DNA of 64,000 nucleotides from Roseovarius litoreus (GCF_900142765.1 NZ_FRCB01000007.1:62001-126000), one strand, 5' to 3'. Numbered from the stretch's first letter, positions 1 through 9,518 are shown. The notes: generated by a model not told the origin, from the letters alone. Made by a program: numbers and translations.

Positions 1-591
1 CACCGCTCCGGCATATTCCGGTGTGTCCGGACGCAGCCTGAGCACGATCAACGCGATCACCAGCGCCAGCGCGATCATCGCCAGTGCCGCCGTCTGCGCG
101 CCCATGATCCCATGCCCTGCGAGCATCAGCGCCAGTGCCACGCAACTGGCCGCCGTCAGCCAGCCGGCATAAAGGGCGATCGGCGTGCGCAGCCACGCGC
201 GATCCTCTCCGCCCGCCGCCAGAAGCGCCCAAAGCGCGCTGAGCAGCATCGCCCAGATCAGCACCGTGGCCCAGAACGGCGAGACCTGCGCCACCGGAAT
301 CCACGCCGCCCCGATCACGAGGCTGGCGATCAGCGGCCAGCGCGCCCGGTCCCACCCCGGCGCCACATCGCGCCTGAGCAATCCGAACAGCGCCCCCGCC
401 ACCAGCCACAGATAGATCAGCCCCCAGATGGCAAAGGCATAGCCCGCAGGCTGGCCGGGCGGATCGATCTGCGGAATGGGAAACTGATCGGGCCGAAACC
501 CGTTGAACCCGTCACTGACCAAAGGCGAGAGCGCAAAGGCCAGCGCGGCGGTCAGGGTCAGAATGGCTTTCATGCGTTCCATGCCGTCCAT
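1..591 (-). CDS. TspO/MBR-like (tryptophan-rich sensory protein) membrane protein, partial
   Basis: A reverse-strand reading frame is open from about 591 to the window edge, so the C-terminus is missing. The start of the protein is hydrophobic (MKAILTLTAALAFALSPLV). A later segment, YAFAIWGLIYLWLV, resembles the tryptophan-rich membrane segments of TspO relatives. At least five membrane-spanning stretches are visible in about 197 residues. Three in-frame ATGs lie at 591, 582 and 573. I used 591 because a G-rich Shine-Dalgarno-like stretch lies just upstream of it, but the start is uncertain. The gene is divergent from the desaturase at 762. TspO proteins bind tetrapyrroles or cholesterol, but the substrate here cannot be read from sequence. 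Confidence 0.5.
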   Translation of the reverse strand, partial: MDGMERMKAILTLTAALAFALSPLVSDGFNGFRPDQFPIPQIDPPGQPAGYAFAIWGLIYLWLVAGALFGLLRRDVAPGWDRARWPLIASLVIGAAWIPVAQVSPFWATVLIWAMLLSALWALLAAGGEDRAWLRTPIALYAGWLTAASCVALALMLAGHGIMGAQTAALAMIALALVIALIVLRLRPDTPEYAGAV

Positions 592-761
592 TTGACCCCC
601 TTGACCCTCATGGTCAATGGCCGTCGGCCTGTTCTTGCCATTGCTCAGCCGCCCCGGCCCACGCGAGACTTGCCAAACGTCATGGAAATTTCACATCATG
701 CGATATTGCAGCACCGTATGTTTCAAGTTCATCTGACGATGTCTCAATTAGGGGGACTGAC

Positions 762-1757
762 ATGATTGCGACGATTCGGGACCACACGCGCGCCTATACC
801 CGGAAAAGCGATCTGCTGGGGGCCTTGTCCTTCTTCGGCACAGTGTTGGTGTATGTCGCGGCCCTCGGCTTCGGGGGTGCGATGATCGAGGCGCCTCTGA
901 TCTGCGCAGGTCTGGTGGTGATCCTCGCCTTCGCCTCGGTGCGACTTTACGTGCTGCAGCATGATTGCGGGCATCATGCGCTCTTTCGCGCGCGCAGGCT
1001 AAACGATCTGGCCGGACATGTGCTGTCGGTGCCGTCACTCACGCCCTACCGGGTGATGCAGTACAATCACAACCTGCACCATGCCTATCTGGGCAATCTC
1101 GATCACCGCGAAACCACCGAGGTCTACACGATGACCCTGGCCGAGTGGCACGCGGCGCCCTGGTGGAAGCGGACCGGGTACCGGCTCTATCGCAATCCCG
1201 CGATCATGCTGACGCTTGGCGGGATCTATGCGTATTTCATCGCCTATCGCTGGCCGCGCAACACGATGAAGGTGGGGCCTTGGAGCGTGGTGGCGCATAA
1301 CATCGCGCTGGCGGGCTTTTTGACGGCGATCTGGTGGGCCTTGGGCTGGGACGGGCTGCTGGTCTGGGCGCTGAGCGCCGTGCTGGCGGGCGTGATCGGG
1401 GTGTTCCTCGTCTATCTGCAGCATAATTTCGAGGACACCTATTGGGATCGCAAACCCGATCTGGATTTCCGCCGCGCCACGCTCGAGGGGTCAAGCTCGC
1501 TCGATCTGGGTTGGCTGTGGGATCTGGGGACCGGCAATATCGCCTATCACGATCTGCACCACTTCAATCCCGGCATTCCGTCCTACCGGCTGCGGCGCTG
1601 CCAGCGCGAGCTGCCCGAGGCGCTGAAGTGCCATGACGTGATCCGCTGGCCCGAGGCGATCGCCAGTTTCCGGCTCAAGCTGTGGGACGAGGCGCAGGAA
1701 AAGCTGGTGCCGTTTCCGCGGGTGTCCTCGGCGCAGGCCACTGTTCTGGCCGAGTGA
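762..1757 (+). CDS. Fatty acid desaturase family protein
   Basis: This is a 331-residue membrane di-iron desaturase. The three histidine boxes are present: HDCGHH near residue 67, HNLHH near 105 and HDLHHF near 265. These ligate the di-iron centre in acyl-lipid and acyl-CoA desaturases. Hydrophobic segments at about 20–65 and 170–220 separate the boxes, as expected for a protein with cytoplasmic active-site loops. ATG 762 follows an AGGGGGA ribosome binding site. The gene stands alone, divergent from the TspO-like gene and convergent with serS. It probably introduces double bonds into membrane lipid or related chains. The regiospecificity cannot be inferred, and a carotenoid or alkane hydroxylase-like role is less likely but possible. 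Confidence 0.85.
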   Translation: MIATIRDHTRAYTRKSDLLGALSFFGTVLVYVAALGFGGAMIEAPLICAGLVVILAFASVRLYVLQHDCGHHALFRARRLNDLAGHVLSVPSLTPYRVMQYNHNLHHAYLGNLDHRETTEVYTMTLAEWHAAPWWKRTGYRLYRNPAIMLTLGGIYAYFIAYRWPRNTMKVGPWSVVAHNIALAGFLTAIWWALGWDGLLVWALSAVLAGVIGVFLVYLQHNFEDTYWDRKPDLDFRRATLEGSSSLDLGWLWDLGTGNIAYHDLHHFNPGIPSYRLRRCQRELPEALKCHDVIRWPEAIASFRLKLWDEAQEKLVPFPRVSSAQATVLAE

Positions 1758-1776
1758 CCCCGTGACGGGCCGGGCA

Positions 1777-1795
1777 GGGGGGCTGTCTGCCCCCC
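1777..1795 (+). terminator. GC-rich hairpin after the desaturase gene
   Basis: GGGGGGC and GCCCCCC pair around a 5-base loop, 20 bases past the desaturase stop. The downstream tract (TTCGTTG) is only weakly T-rich, so it is a plausible but imperfect intrinsic terminator. Confidence 0.45.
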
Positions 1796-1797
1796 TT

Positions 1798-1822
1798 CGT
1801 TGAAAATCATGGATTTTCAACG
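1798..1822. repeat. A/T-rich perfect hairpin, member of a recurring intergenic type
   Basis: CGTTGAAAATC and GATTTTCAACG form a perfect 11-bp stem with loop ATG in the gap between the desaturase and serS, which end towards each other. It directly follows a GC-rich hairpin. Similar paired hairpins occur at 23851–23897 and 38831–38874. Confidence 0.6.
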
Positions 1823-1860
1823 CCCCCCGAGGATATTTTCAGCCAGAAGAAAGCGCCGGA

Positions 1861-3153
1861 TCAGACCAGGGTGCCGTCGGCTTGCAGCAGGGAGCGGCCC
1901 CCGAGATAGGGGTGCAGCACTGCGGGCAGCGCCACCGAGCCATCCGCCTGCTGCCCGTTTTCCAGCACTGCAATCAGGCAGCGCCCAACCGCAAGCCCCG
2001 AGCCGTTCAGCGTGTGCACGAATTGCGGTTTGCCACCGCCCGCAGGGCGGAAGCGGGCATTCATCCGGCGGGCCTGAAATTCGCCGCAGAGCGAGACCGA
2101 GCTGATTTCGCGATAGGTGTTCTGTCCGGGCAGCCAGACCTCGATGTCATGGGTGCGGCGCGCGCCGAAGCCCATGTCGCCCGTACACAGCACGACCGTG
2201 CGATAGGGCAGGCCGAGACATTCCAGGATGCCCTGTGCGCAGCCGGTCATGCGGTCCAGCTCGGCGCGGGAGTGATCGGGATGGGTGATCGAGACCATCT
2301 CGACCTTTTCGAACTGGTGCTGGCGCAACATGCCCGCGGTATCCTTGCCGGCGCTGCCGGCCTCCGAGCGGAAGCACTGGGTATGTGCGGCATAGCGGCG
2401 CGGCAATGTGGCCTCGTCGACGGTGTCGCCATGCACGAGATTGGTCAGCGTCACCTCGGCGGTGGGCACCAGCCACCAGCCATTCGTGGTCTGGTAGCTG
2501 TCTTCGCCGAATTTCGGCAGGTTGCCGGTGCCATACATCATGTCCTCGCGCACCAGCACGGGCGTCCAGGTCTCCAGCAGGCCGTTCTCGTCGATATGGG
2601 TGTCGAGCATGAACTGCGCCAGCGCCCGGTGGATGCGGGCGACAGCCCCCTGCATGACGACAAAGCGCGCGCCCGAAAGCTTCGCACCGGCTTCGAAATC
2701 CATGCCGGGGATGACGCCGGGGATCTCGAAATGCTCTTTCGGGGGGAAATCGAAGCTGGCGGGCGTGCCCCAGCGGTGGATTTCCACGTTGTCGGCCTCG
2801 TCCTGACCGTCGGGGATCTCGTCCAGCGGCAGGTTGGGCAGTCCCATCAGCAGGTCGGTCAGGCGCTGGTCGAGGTCCTTGGCTTCGGCCTGCATCCGGG
2901 CGACTTCGGATTTCTTGTCGCTGACCAGAGCGCGCAGCCGGTCGAATTCGGCCTCGTCGCCGCGGGCCTTGGCGGCACCGACATCCTTGCTGGCGCTGTT
3001 CTGCTCGGCCTGGGCTGTTTCGGCGGCATGGATGCAGGCGCGGCGCGCCTCGTCGAGGGCCAGGATCTCGTCCGAGGCCTGCTCCAGTCCGCGGCGCGCC
3101 ATGGCGGCGTCGAAAGCGGCGGGGTTCTCACGGATCGCGCGGATGTCGTGCAT
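1861..3153 (-). CDS. serS: Seryl-tRNA synthetase
   Basis: This is a 430-residue class II aminoacyl-tRNA synthetase that charges tRNA-Ser with serine. The N-terminal 100 residues form the long helical tRNA-binding arm. The catalytic domain follows with motif 2 ([21 protein letters not shown], which binds ATP) and motif 3 near the C-terminus ([18 protein letters not shown]). Length is normal for the family. ATG 3153 starts a standard [12 protein letters not shown]-terminus. The gene is transcribed alone, convergent with the desaturase and divergent from yajC. Confidence 0.97.
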   Translation of the reverse strand: MHDIRAIRENPAAFDAAMARRGLEQASDEILALDEARRACIHAAETAQAEQNSASKDVGAAKARGDEAEFDRLRALVSDKKSEVARMQAEAKDLDQRLTDLLMGLPNLPLDEIPDGQDEADNVEIHRWGTPASFDFPPKEHFEIPGVIPGMDFEAGAKLSGARFVVMQGAVARIHRALAQFMLDTHIDENGLLETWTPVLVREDMMYGTGNLPKFGEDSYQTTNGWWLVPTAEVTLTNLVHGDTVDEATLPRRYAAHTQCFRSEAGSAGKDTAGMLRQHQFEKVEMVSITHPDHSRAELDRMTGCAQGILECLGLPYRTVVLCTGDMGFGARRTHDIEVWLPGQNTYREISSVSLCGEFQARRMNARFRPAGGGKPQFVHTLNGSGLAVGRCLIAVLENGQQADGSVALPAVLHPYLGGRSLLQADGTLV

Positions 3154-3360
3154 GGGCTGGGGTCCTCGGACGTGGTTGAATCGGTCTGCGCGCGGTTATG
3201 CACCAGAATTGGGCCGGGGTGTAGGGTGCGAATGGCCCTCGGCGCGCACCGACGTGATACCGACGCGGATTTGTCGCCTTGCAAAAGCCCTGCGCCGGTC
3301 ATAGGTTCCGGCGCAATTCGGCCGGGCCCTCGGGCCCTTGAAACAGAGGAAAAACCCCCG

Positions 3361-3642
3361 ATGGAAGCCATAGGACAGTTCATTCCGCTCATCCTGATCT
3401 TTGCGATCATGTATCTCCTGCTGATCCGTCCGCAGCAGAAAAAACTGAAAGAACACAGGGCGATGGTCGATGCCCTGCGCCGCGGCGACCAGGTCGTCAC
3501 GCAAGGCGGGCTGATCGGCAAGGTGGCCAAGGTCAAGGATGGTGACGAGATCGAGCTTGATCTGTCCGATACGGTTCGGGTGCGGGTTGTCAAATCCACG
3601 ATCGCGCAAGTGCTGAGCAAGACCGAACCCGCCGAAAGCTAA
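3361..3642 (+). CDS. yajC: Preprotein translocase subunit YajC
   Basis: This 93-residue protein has one membrane helix (residues 7–22) followed by the YajC signature LLIRPQQKK and a small cytoplasmic domain (GDQVVTQGGLIGKV). YajC is an accessory subunit that associates with SecDF and SecYEG. ATG 3361 begins the hydrophobic N-terminus with MEAIGQFIPL. An upstream in-frame extension is ruled out as antisense to serS. The gene sits 40 bases before secDF, as in most proteobacteria. Confidence 0.95.
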   Translation: MEAIGQFIPLILIFAIMYLLLIRPQQKKLKEHRAMVDALRRGDQVVTQGGLIGKVAKVKDGDEIELDLSDTVRVRVVKSTIAQVLSKTEPAES

Positions 3643-3682
3643 GCGTCAAGACCACCCTGCAACCTTCTGAAAAGGCGGGATA

Positions 3683-6316
3683 ATGCTGCAAATCGATCTG
3701 TGGAAACGCGCGGTGATATGGGCTTTGGTGGCCCTTGGTTTGCTGCTGGCCCTGCCCAATGCCTTCTACAGCAGGGTGGAGACGCACAACGACGCGGTCA
3801 AGGCGATCGAGGCTGGATCTCAGACGCCGCAACTCGTTGAAGATGCAGGACTTTGGCCCGATTTCCTGCCCTCCGGGCTGGTCAATCTGGGGCTTGACCT
3901 GAGAGGGGGCGCGCATCTGCTGGCTGAAGTGCAGGTGGCGGATGTCTACCAGTCGCGCATCGAAAGCATGTGGCCTGAAATCCGGGATCTGCTGCGCGAG
4001 GAGCGCGATCGCGTGGGCCCGATCCGGTTGCAGCCGACGCAGGCGGCGGAATTGCGGGTGCGGCTGATGGAGCGGCCCGACGAGGTCGAGTATGCCGCGG
4101 GGCTGGTGCGAGGACTGGCGCGGCCGGTCACCAGCCTGACTGGTGCAGGGGCGTCGGATATCGAGGTCAGCACCGAGGGTGATGAGATCGTCGTGCGCCT
4201 CAGCGAGGCGGAACAGCGTGCCACGGACGACAGAACCGTTCGCCAAGCCCTTGAAATCATTCGTCGTCGTATCGACGAAGTTGGCACGCGCGAGCCGACG
4301 ATCCAGCGGCAGGGCGCGGACAGGATCCTGATCCAGGTGCCGGGCGTCGGAAGCGCTGCGGAACTCAAGGAGATCATCGGAACGACGGCGCAGTTGACCT
4401 TCCAGCCGGTGGTCAGCCGCACGCAGAACGCCGATGACAACCCCGGTGCCGGCAACGAAATCCTGCCCTCGATGGATCAGGAGGGGACGTTCTACATCCT
4501 TGAACGCGCCCCGGTGGTCACGGGTGATGAGCTGGTCGATGCGCAGCCTGATTTCGATCAGAACGGCCGCCCCGCCGTGTCCTTCCGCTTCGATCCGACA
4601 GGGGCGCGGAAATTCGGCGACTACACCGCCGAGAATATCGGCAGCCCCTTTGCCATCGTGCTCGATGGCGAGGTGATCAGCGCGCCGGTTATCCAAAGCC
4701 ATATTCCCGGCGGATCTGGCATCATCACTGGCAATTTCACTGTCGAGGAGAGCACCAGTCTCGCGGTGCTGTTGCGTGCTGGCGCCTTGCCGGCGGGGCT
4801 GGAATTCCTGGAAGAACGGACCATCGGTCCGGAACTGGGCGCCGACAGTATCGAAGCGGGGCAGATCGCCTGTATCGTGGCCTTTGTCATGGTGCTTGTG
4901 TTCATGGTCATGGCCTATGGCACCTTCGGGATTTTCGCCAATATCGCACTGATTATCAACGTTGGCCTGATTTTCGGCCTTCTGAGCCTGATCGGCGCCA
5001 CGTTGACGCTGCCGGGCATTGCCGGGATCGTGCTGACCATCGGTATGGCGGTCGATGCCAACGTGCTGGTGTTCGAGCGTATCCGCGAGGAAATGAAATC
5101 CGCCAAGGGCCCGGCACGGGCCATCGAACTGGGCTATGAAAAGGCGCTGAGTGCGATCACCGACGCCAACATCACCACCTTCATCACGGCGTTGATCCTT
5201 TATGCGATGGGGTCCGGGCCGGTGCGTGGGTTTGCCATCACGCTTGGTCTGGGGATCATCACGTCGGTCTTTACCGCGATCTTCGTCACGCGTCTGATCG
5301 TCATCATCTGGTTCGAGCGCAAGCGCCCCAAATCGGTGCTTCAGGGCCGCTCTATCCGGCTTGTGCCGGAAATCACCAATTGGGATTTCTTCAAGCGCTG
5401 GCGTTTGTCGCTTGGCCTCTCGGCCGTTCTGATCGTGATCGCAGGGGGGTCTTTCCTGCTGCAGGGGCTCAACTACGGGATCGACTTCCGAGGGGGCACC
5501 ACGATCCGCACCGAGGCGCCGCAACCCGTGGATATAGGCCTGTACCGGGATGCGATACAGCCGCTGCAACTGGGCGATGTGAGCATCACCGAAGTCTTCG
5601 ATCCGACCTTCGCAGAGGATCAGAACGTGGCCATGATCCGCGTGCAGGCGCAGGAAGGCGAAGAGGCCGTGTCCGCCGATGTCATCGCCCAGGTGGAGAC
5701 CGCGCTGCAGGCCGTGTCGCCGGATCTCAAATTCACGTCGGTGGAAAGCGTCGGCCCCAAAGTCTCGGGAGAGCTGATAACGACGGCCATGATCGCCGTC
5801 GCCCTCGCGATCGGAGCGGTGCTGATCTATATCTGGCTTCGGTTCGAATGGCAGTTCGCCCTTGGGGCGGTGATTGCGCTCGTGCATGACGTTGTGCTGA
5901 CCATCGGTATCTTCTCCGAGCTACAGATCCAGTTCGATCTGGCGATTATCGCGGCGCTGCTGACCATCGTGGGCTATTCGTTGAACGATACGGTCGTGGT
6001 CTTCGACCGGGTGCGGGAAAACCTTCGGAAATATAAGAAAAAGCCCCTCGCGGAGGTGCTGAACATTTCGATCAACGAAACGCTGAGCCGTACGTTGATG
6101 ACCTCGGTCACTACGCTGCTTGCGTTGATCGCCCTGTTCATTCTGGGCGGTGATGTGATCCGTGGTTTCGTCTTCGCGATGATCTGGGGCGTGATCGTGG
6201 GCACGTATTCGTCGGTTTTCGTCGCCAGCACGATGTTGCTCTGGCTGGGGGTCAAGCGCGATTGGTCCAAGCCGGACGCCAATCAGGGCAATCAGTTCGC
6301 CAACGTGGATGCCTGA
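3683..6316 (+). CDS. secDF: Protein translocase subunit SecDF (fused SecD and SecF)
   Basis: This 877-residue protein joins SecD and SecF in one chain. They use the proton gradient to pull exported proteins through SecYEG. The SecD half (1 to about 550) has GLDLRGGAHLL near residue 74, the large periplasmic P1 domain, and a six-helix bundle with AVDANVLVFERIREE. The SecF half (from about 565) has GIDFRGGTTI near 605 and SLNDTVVVFDRVREN. The conserved acidic residues of both halves are present. The join lies around the FERKRPKSVLQGRSIRLVPE stretch, with no stop or frameshift. Many relatives keep two genes, so the fusion is worth noting. The stop overlaps the next start by 8 bases. Confidence 0.95.
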   Translation: MLQIDLWKRAVIWALVALGLLLALPNAFYSRVETHNDAVKAIEAGSQTPQLVEDAGLWPDFLPSGLVNLGLDLRGGAHLLAEVQVADVYQSRIESMWPEIRDLLREERDRVGPIRLQPTQAAELRVRLMERPDEVEYAAGLVRGLARPVTSLTGAGASDIEVSTEGDEIVVRLSEAEQRATDDRTVRQALEIIRRRIDEVGTREPTIQRQGADRILIQVPGVGSAAELKEIIGTTAQLTFQPVVSRTQNADDNPGAGNEILPSMDQEGTFYILERAPVVTGDELVDAQPDFDQNGRPAVSFRFDPTGARKFGDYTAENIGSPFAIVLDGEVISAPVIQSHIPGGSGIITGNFTVEESTSLAVLLRAGALPAGLEFLEERTIGPELGADSIEAGQIACIVAFVMVLVFMVMAYGTFGIFANIALIINVGLIFGLLSLIGATLTLPGIAGIVLTIGMAVDANVLVFERIREEMKSAKGPARAIELGYEKALSAITDANITTFITALILYAMGSGPVRGFAITLGLGIITSVFTAIFVTRLIVIIWFERKRPKSVLQGRSIRLVPEITNWDFFKRWRLSLGLSAVLIVIAGGSFLLQGLNYGIDFRGGTTIRTEAPQPVDIGLYRDAIQPLQLGDVSITEVFDPTFAEDQNVAMIRVQAQEGEEAVSADVIAQVETALQAVSPDLKFTSVESVGPKVSGELITTAMIAVALAIGAVLIYIWLRFEWQFALGAVIALVHDVVLTIGIFSELQIQFDLAIIAALLTIVGYSLNDTVVVFDRVRENLRKYKKKPLAEVLNISINETLSRTLMTSVTTLLALIALFILGGDVIRGFVFAMIWGVIVGTYSSVFVASTMLLWLGVKRDWSKPDANQGNQFANVDA

Positions 6317-7061
6317 CGCGCTGGCCCAGGTGTGGGCCACGCCGGGCATCCTTTGGCTGGCGCTGACCATCGGGGCCGCGGGGCTTGTGCGCGGCTTCAC
6401 CGGGTTCGGCACGGCTCTGATCTTTGTGCCGGTGGCGGGTATTTTTCTGCCGCCAGCCACGGTGATCGGCGTCATCACCCTTACAGGCATCGCCAGCACC
6501 AGCGCATTGCTGCCCAAGGCCTGGGGGCAGGCCGACCGGCGCGAGGTTGGGGTTCTGGCGCTTGCGGCGCTGGTGACGGTGCCGGTGGGGCTGTGGCTGC
6601 TGACGCGTCTGGATACGTCCATGGTACGCTGGATCGTGGCGATTGTCGCGGTCATCACCCTGACATCGCTGGTCTCGGGGTGGCGGTTTTCTGGCCGCAT
6701 GTCCCGCCCCGGGCTGGCGGCAATCGGTGGCTTTGCCGGGGTGATCGGTGGGCTGACCGGCCTGACAGGGCCGGCGGTCATCCTCTTCTATCTGGCCGGT
6801 CAGGCTGCGGTGGCATCGGTCAGGGCCAATACCATCCTCTTTCTTGCGGCGCTGGATGTGGTGATCGTGGCCAATCTTCTGTGGCAAGACAGCATCGCCT
6901 GGTCCACCCTTGTTCTGGCTCTGGTGCTGGCGGTGCCCTATTTCATCACCACGCTGATCGGGCAGTCGCTGTTTGACCCGCGCCACGAACGGCTTTACCG
7001 ATGGGCCGCCTATGGGGTGATCGCGATTGCGGTCATCTCGGGATTGCCGATCTTGAATTGA
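6309..7061 (+). CDS. Sulfite exporter TauE/SafE (TSUP) family permease
   Basis: This is a 250-residue protein with about eight hydrophobic helices. Glycine-rich repeats RGFTGFGTALIF (near residue 29) and GFAGVIGGLTGLTGPAVILF (near 142) mark the two homologous halves of the TSUP family. These permeases move small sulfur-containing or organic anions across the inner membrane, but the substrate cannot be assigned here. ATG 6309 lies inside the end of secDF, so the gene is probably translationally coupled to it. The Mth938-like gene follows after 12 bases. Confidence 0.88.
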   Translation: MPDALAQVWATPGILWLALTIGAAGLVRGFTGFGTALIFVPVAGIFLPPATVIGVITLTGIASTSALLPKAWGQADRREVGVLALAALVTVPVGLWLLTRLDTSMVRWIVAIVAVITLTSLVSGWRFSGRMSRPGLAAIGGFAGVIGGLTGLTGPAVILFYLAGQAAVASVRANTILFLAALDVVIVANLLWQDSIAWSTLVLALVLAVPYFITTLIGQSLFDPRHERLYRWAAYGVIAIAVISGLPILN

Positions 7062-7073
7062 GGGGGAACGCCC

Positions 7074-7427
7074 ATGCAGATGCACGAAGTCACCTTCAAG
7101 GATGCGACGCCGATCGCCGGCTATGGACCGGGGTTCTTTCGCGTAGGCGATGATGTCTTGCAGGGCGCGGTGCTGGTTACGTCCAGCCGCGCACAGGGCT
7201 GGGGCGGGTATGATGACGCAGCGCCCCTCCTGGCCCTCGCGGGCGATGTCGATGTGCTCTTTATCGGCACCGGGGCCGAGACGGCCCATATGCCGCGCGA
7301 CCTGCGCAGCACGCTGGAAGAGGCGGGGCTTGGCGTCGAGGTGATGCATTCCGCGGCCGCCTGCCGGACATATAATGTCCTGCTGTCCGAGGGGCGGCGT
7401 GTGGCCGCGGCTCTTTTGCCGGTCTGA
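7074..7427 (+). CDS. Mth938-like domain-containing protein
   Basis: This is a 117-residue soluble protein of the Mth938/DUF498 family. Visible family features are the YGPGFFRVGD segment near residue 18, LFIGTGAETAHMP near 60 and the C-terminal AACRTYNVLLSEGRRVAAALLP. Relatives include the mitochondrial complex I assembly factor NDUFAF3, but a bacterial role is not established. ATG 7074 follows AGGGGGAACGCCC. It is the last gene before the ccm cluster, a position I associate with related genomes. Confidence 0.85.
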   Translation: MQMHEVTFKDATPIAGYGPGFFRVGDDVLQGAVLVTSSRAQGWGGYDDAAPLLALAGDVDVLFIGTGAETAHMPRDLRSTLEEAGLGVEVMHSAAACRTYNVLLSEGRRVAAALLPV

Positions 7428-7446
7428 ATTTTCCGGAGGCCGTTTG

Positions 7447-7503
7447 ATGAAGGTCACTTTCCGTGGACCTTGCTTTGGGGTAGGGACAGGTTCATGGGAT
7501 TGA
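7447..7503 (+). CDS. Possible 18-residue leader peptide overlapping the ccmA start
   Basis: A GGAGG at 7435–7439 sits 7 bases before ATG 7447, which is a better ribosome site than ccmA's own. The frame reads [18 protein letters not shown] and stops at TGA 7501–7503. It therefore overlaps the ccmA ATG (7494) in another frame. Ribosomes finishing here could re-initiate at ccmA. It could equally be a chance short frame, since there is no homology evidence. Confidence 0.3.
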   Translation: MKVTFRGPCFGVGTGSWD

Positions 7504-8111
7504 ATGTGTCCGACCTCACGATCGCCCGCGGTGGCATAAAGGTGCTCGAAGGCGTGAGCTTCACGCTCCGTGCCGGTAGCGCCATCGTTTTGCGTGGCCC
7601 CAACGGGATCGGCAAGACGACGCTCTTGCGCACCGTGGCCGGGCTGCAGCCGCCCGTGGATGGGCGGATCGAGGCGGATCCCGAAAGCCTTGTCTATTCC
7701 GGGCATGCCGACGGGATAAAGGCCACGCTGACCGTTGCCGAAAACCTGACCTTCTGGGCGCAGGTGTTTGGGCAGGCAGATATTACCAATGCAATCAAGG
7801 CGTTCCAGCTGGAGCGACTGGCATCACGACCCGCAGGCGCACTGTCGGCGGGGCAGAAGCGCCGTCTGGGTCTGGCGCGGCTTCTGGTCACGGGGCGCCC
7901 GATCTGGGTGCTGGACGAGCCGACCGTGTCACTGGATGTCGAGGCGGTGGGGATGTTCGCGACGGCGGTGCGCGCGCATCTGGCGACGGGGGGATCGGCG
8001 CTCATCGCCACGCATATCGATCTGGGCCTGCCCGAGGCCGAGCTGTTGGATGCCGGACGGTTCCGCGCCCGCGCGGCGGCGCTGGATGAGTTCGACGAGG
8101 CGTTTCTGTGA
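7494..8111 (+). CDS. ccmA: Heme exporter ATP-binding protein CcmA
   Basis: This 205-residue ABC ATPase powers the CcmABCD complex, which releases heme-loaded CcmE during cytochrome c maturation. It has Walker [11 protein letters not shown] near residue 35, signature [15 protein letters not shown] near 117, and Walker [10 protein letters not shown] near 137. The start is ATG 7494, 4 bases after GGGACAGG. An in-frame TTG at 7470 would add eight residues but lacks a ribosome site. The stop overlaps ccmB's GTG start by four bases. Confidence 0.93.
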   Translation: MGLNVSDLTIARGGIKVLEGVSFTLRAGSAIVLRGPNGIGKTTLLRTVAGLQPPVDGRIEADPESLVYSGHADGIKATLTVAENLTFWAQVFGQADITNAIKAFQLERLASRPAGALSAGQKRRLGLARLLVTGRPIWVLDEPTVSLDVEAVGMFATAVRAHLATGGSALIATHIDLGLPEAELLDAGRFRARAAALDEFDEAFL

Positions 8112-8764
8112 TCGCGCTGCTCACAAGGGATTTGCGGCTGGCGATGCGGGCCGGGGGCGGCTTCGGGCTGGGGCTTGCGTTTTTCCTGATCGTGGTGACG
8201 CTCGTGCCTTTTGGCGTTGGCCCGCAGAGCGAGTTGCTGGCGCGGATCGCGGCGGGGATCCTGTGGTTGGGGGCGTTGCTGTCATGCCTGCTGTCGCTGG
8301 ACCGGATCTTCGCGCTGGACTGGGAGGATGGCAGCCTTGATCTGCTGGCCACGTCCCCGCTGCCGATGGAGGCGATCGTCACCATCAAGGCTCTGGCGCA
8401 TTGGCTGACCACCGGCTTGCCCCTGATCTTGGCGGCACCGCTTTTCGCGCTGCTTCTCAGCCTGCCCGAGGCGGGGTACAAGCCCTTGATATTATCCCTT
8501 TTTCTCGGCACCCCCGCACTCAGCGTGATCGGCACGTTCGGGGCGGCGCTGACTGTCGGGCTGAAACGGGGCGGGCTTTTGTTGAGCCTTCTTGTCTTGC
8601 CGCTTTATGTCCCCACATTGATTTTCGGCGCCGAGATGGCGCGCCGGGGGGTTGAGGGGCTGGACATCATGACGCCGCTTTTGATGCTGGCTGGCATCAC
8701 CTGCGGCACCATCGCGCTTTTGCCTTTCGCCTCTGCTGCGGTATTGAAGGTCAACCTGCGCTGA
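8108..8764 (+). CDS. ccmB: Heme exporter permease CcmB
   Basis: This is a 218-residue, six-helix membrane protein and the permease partner of CcmA. Family features include an N-terminal [28 protein letters not shown] near residue 66 and the conserved [18 protein letters not shown] near 136. The start is GTG 8108, which overlaps the ccmA stop (GTGA), a usual arrangement for coupled translation. ccmC follows at once. Confidence 0.93.
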   Translation: MIALLTRDLRLAMRAGGGFGLGLAFFLIVVTLVPFGVGPQSELLARIAAGILWLGALLSCLLSLDRIFALDWEDGSLDLLATSPLPMEAIVTIKALAHWLTTGLPLILAAPLFALLLSLPEAGYKPLILSLFLGTPALSVIGTFGAALTVGLKRGGLLLSLLVLPLYVPTLIFGAEMARRGVEGLDIMTPLLMLAGITCGTIALLPFASAAVLKVNLR

Positions 8765-8768
8765 GCAA

Positions 8769-9518
8769 ATGGGAACGGGAATGAGCGGTAAATCACTTTG
8801 GGAATATGCAAATCCCAAGAAATTCATCCAGACGACGGATCGCGTCTTGCCATGGGTCGCTGTGCTGGCTGTGGTGTCCTTGGTGGGTGGTCTGATCTGG
8901 GGATTTTTCTTCACGCCGGATGATTTCCGGCAAGGCTCGACCGTAAAAATCATTTATCTTCATGTACCTAGCGCCCTTATGGCGATCAATGCATGGCTTA
9001 TGATGCTCGTGGCGTCGCTGATCTGGATCGTGCGGCGGCATCATGTCAGTGCCTTGGCGGCGCGGGCGGCGGCGCCGGTGGGGGCGGTGATGACGGTGAT
9101 TGCGTTGGCCACGGGGGCGATCTGGGGCCAGCCGATGTGGGGCACATGGTGGGCGTGGGATCCGCGACTGACCAGCTTCCTGATCCTTTTTCTCTTTTAT
9201 CTCGGGTACATAGCCCTGTGGGAGGCAATCGAGAATGACGACACGGCAGCGGATCTGACTTCGATCCTGTGTCTGGTGGGGTCGGTCTTTGCGCTTCTGA
9301 GCCGCTATGCGGTGAATTTCTGGAACCAGGGATTGCATCAGGGGGCGTCGCTGAGCCTTGATAAGGAAGAGAATGTGGCGGATGTTTTCTGGTATCCGCT
9401 GCTGGTCTGCATCGCCGGATTTGTGTTTCTTTTCATAGCTTTGGTCTTTCTTCGGACGCAGACGGAAATCCGGGCGCGGCGCACCCGCGCGCTGTTGGCG
9501 AGGGAGCGGATGGGATGA
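8769..9518 (+). CDS. ccmC: Heme export protein CcmC
   Basis: This is a 249-residue membrane protein that presents heme to the chaperone CcmE in the periplasm. The tryptophan-rich WWAWDPRLTS motif of the heme-handling family lies near residue 127. Conserved histidines sit in LHVPSALMA (near 62) and HQGASLSL (near 193), in line with the known heme ligands. Two in-frame starts are possible, ATG 8769 and ATG 8781. The second has a clearer purine-rich upstream (GGGAACGGGA). ccmD overlaps its end. Confidence 0.94.
   Translation: MGTGMSGKSLWEYANPKKFIQTTDRVLPWVAVLAVVSLVGGLIWGFFFTPDDFRQGSTVKIIYLHVPSALMAINAWLMMLVASLIWIVRRHHVSALAARAAAPVGAVMTVIALATGAIWGQPMWGTWWAWDPRLTSFLILFLFYLGYIALWEAIENDDTAADLTSILCLVGSVFALLSRYAVNFWNQGLHQGASLSLDKEENVADVFWYPLLVCIAGFVFLFIALVFLRTQTEIRARRTRALLARERMG

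Noticed and set aside
3590..5887. Long reverse-strand frame across secDF
   Set aside because: It mirrors the secDF codons and shows low-complexity Arg/His/Asp-rich composition, so it is not a gene.
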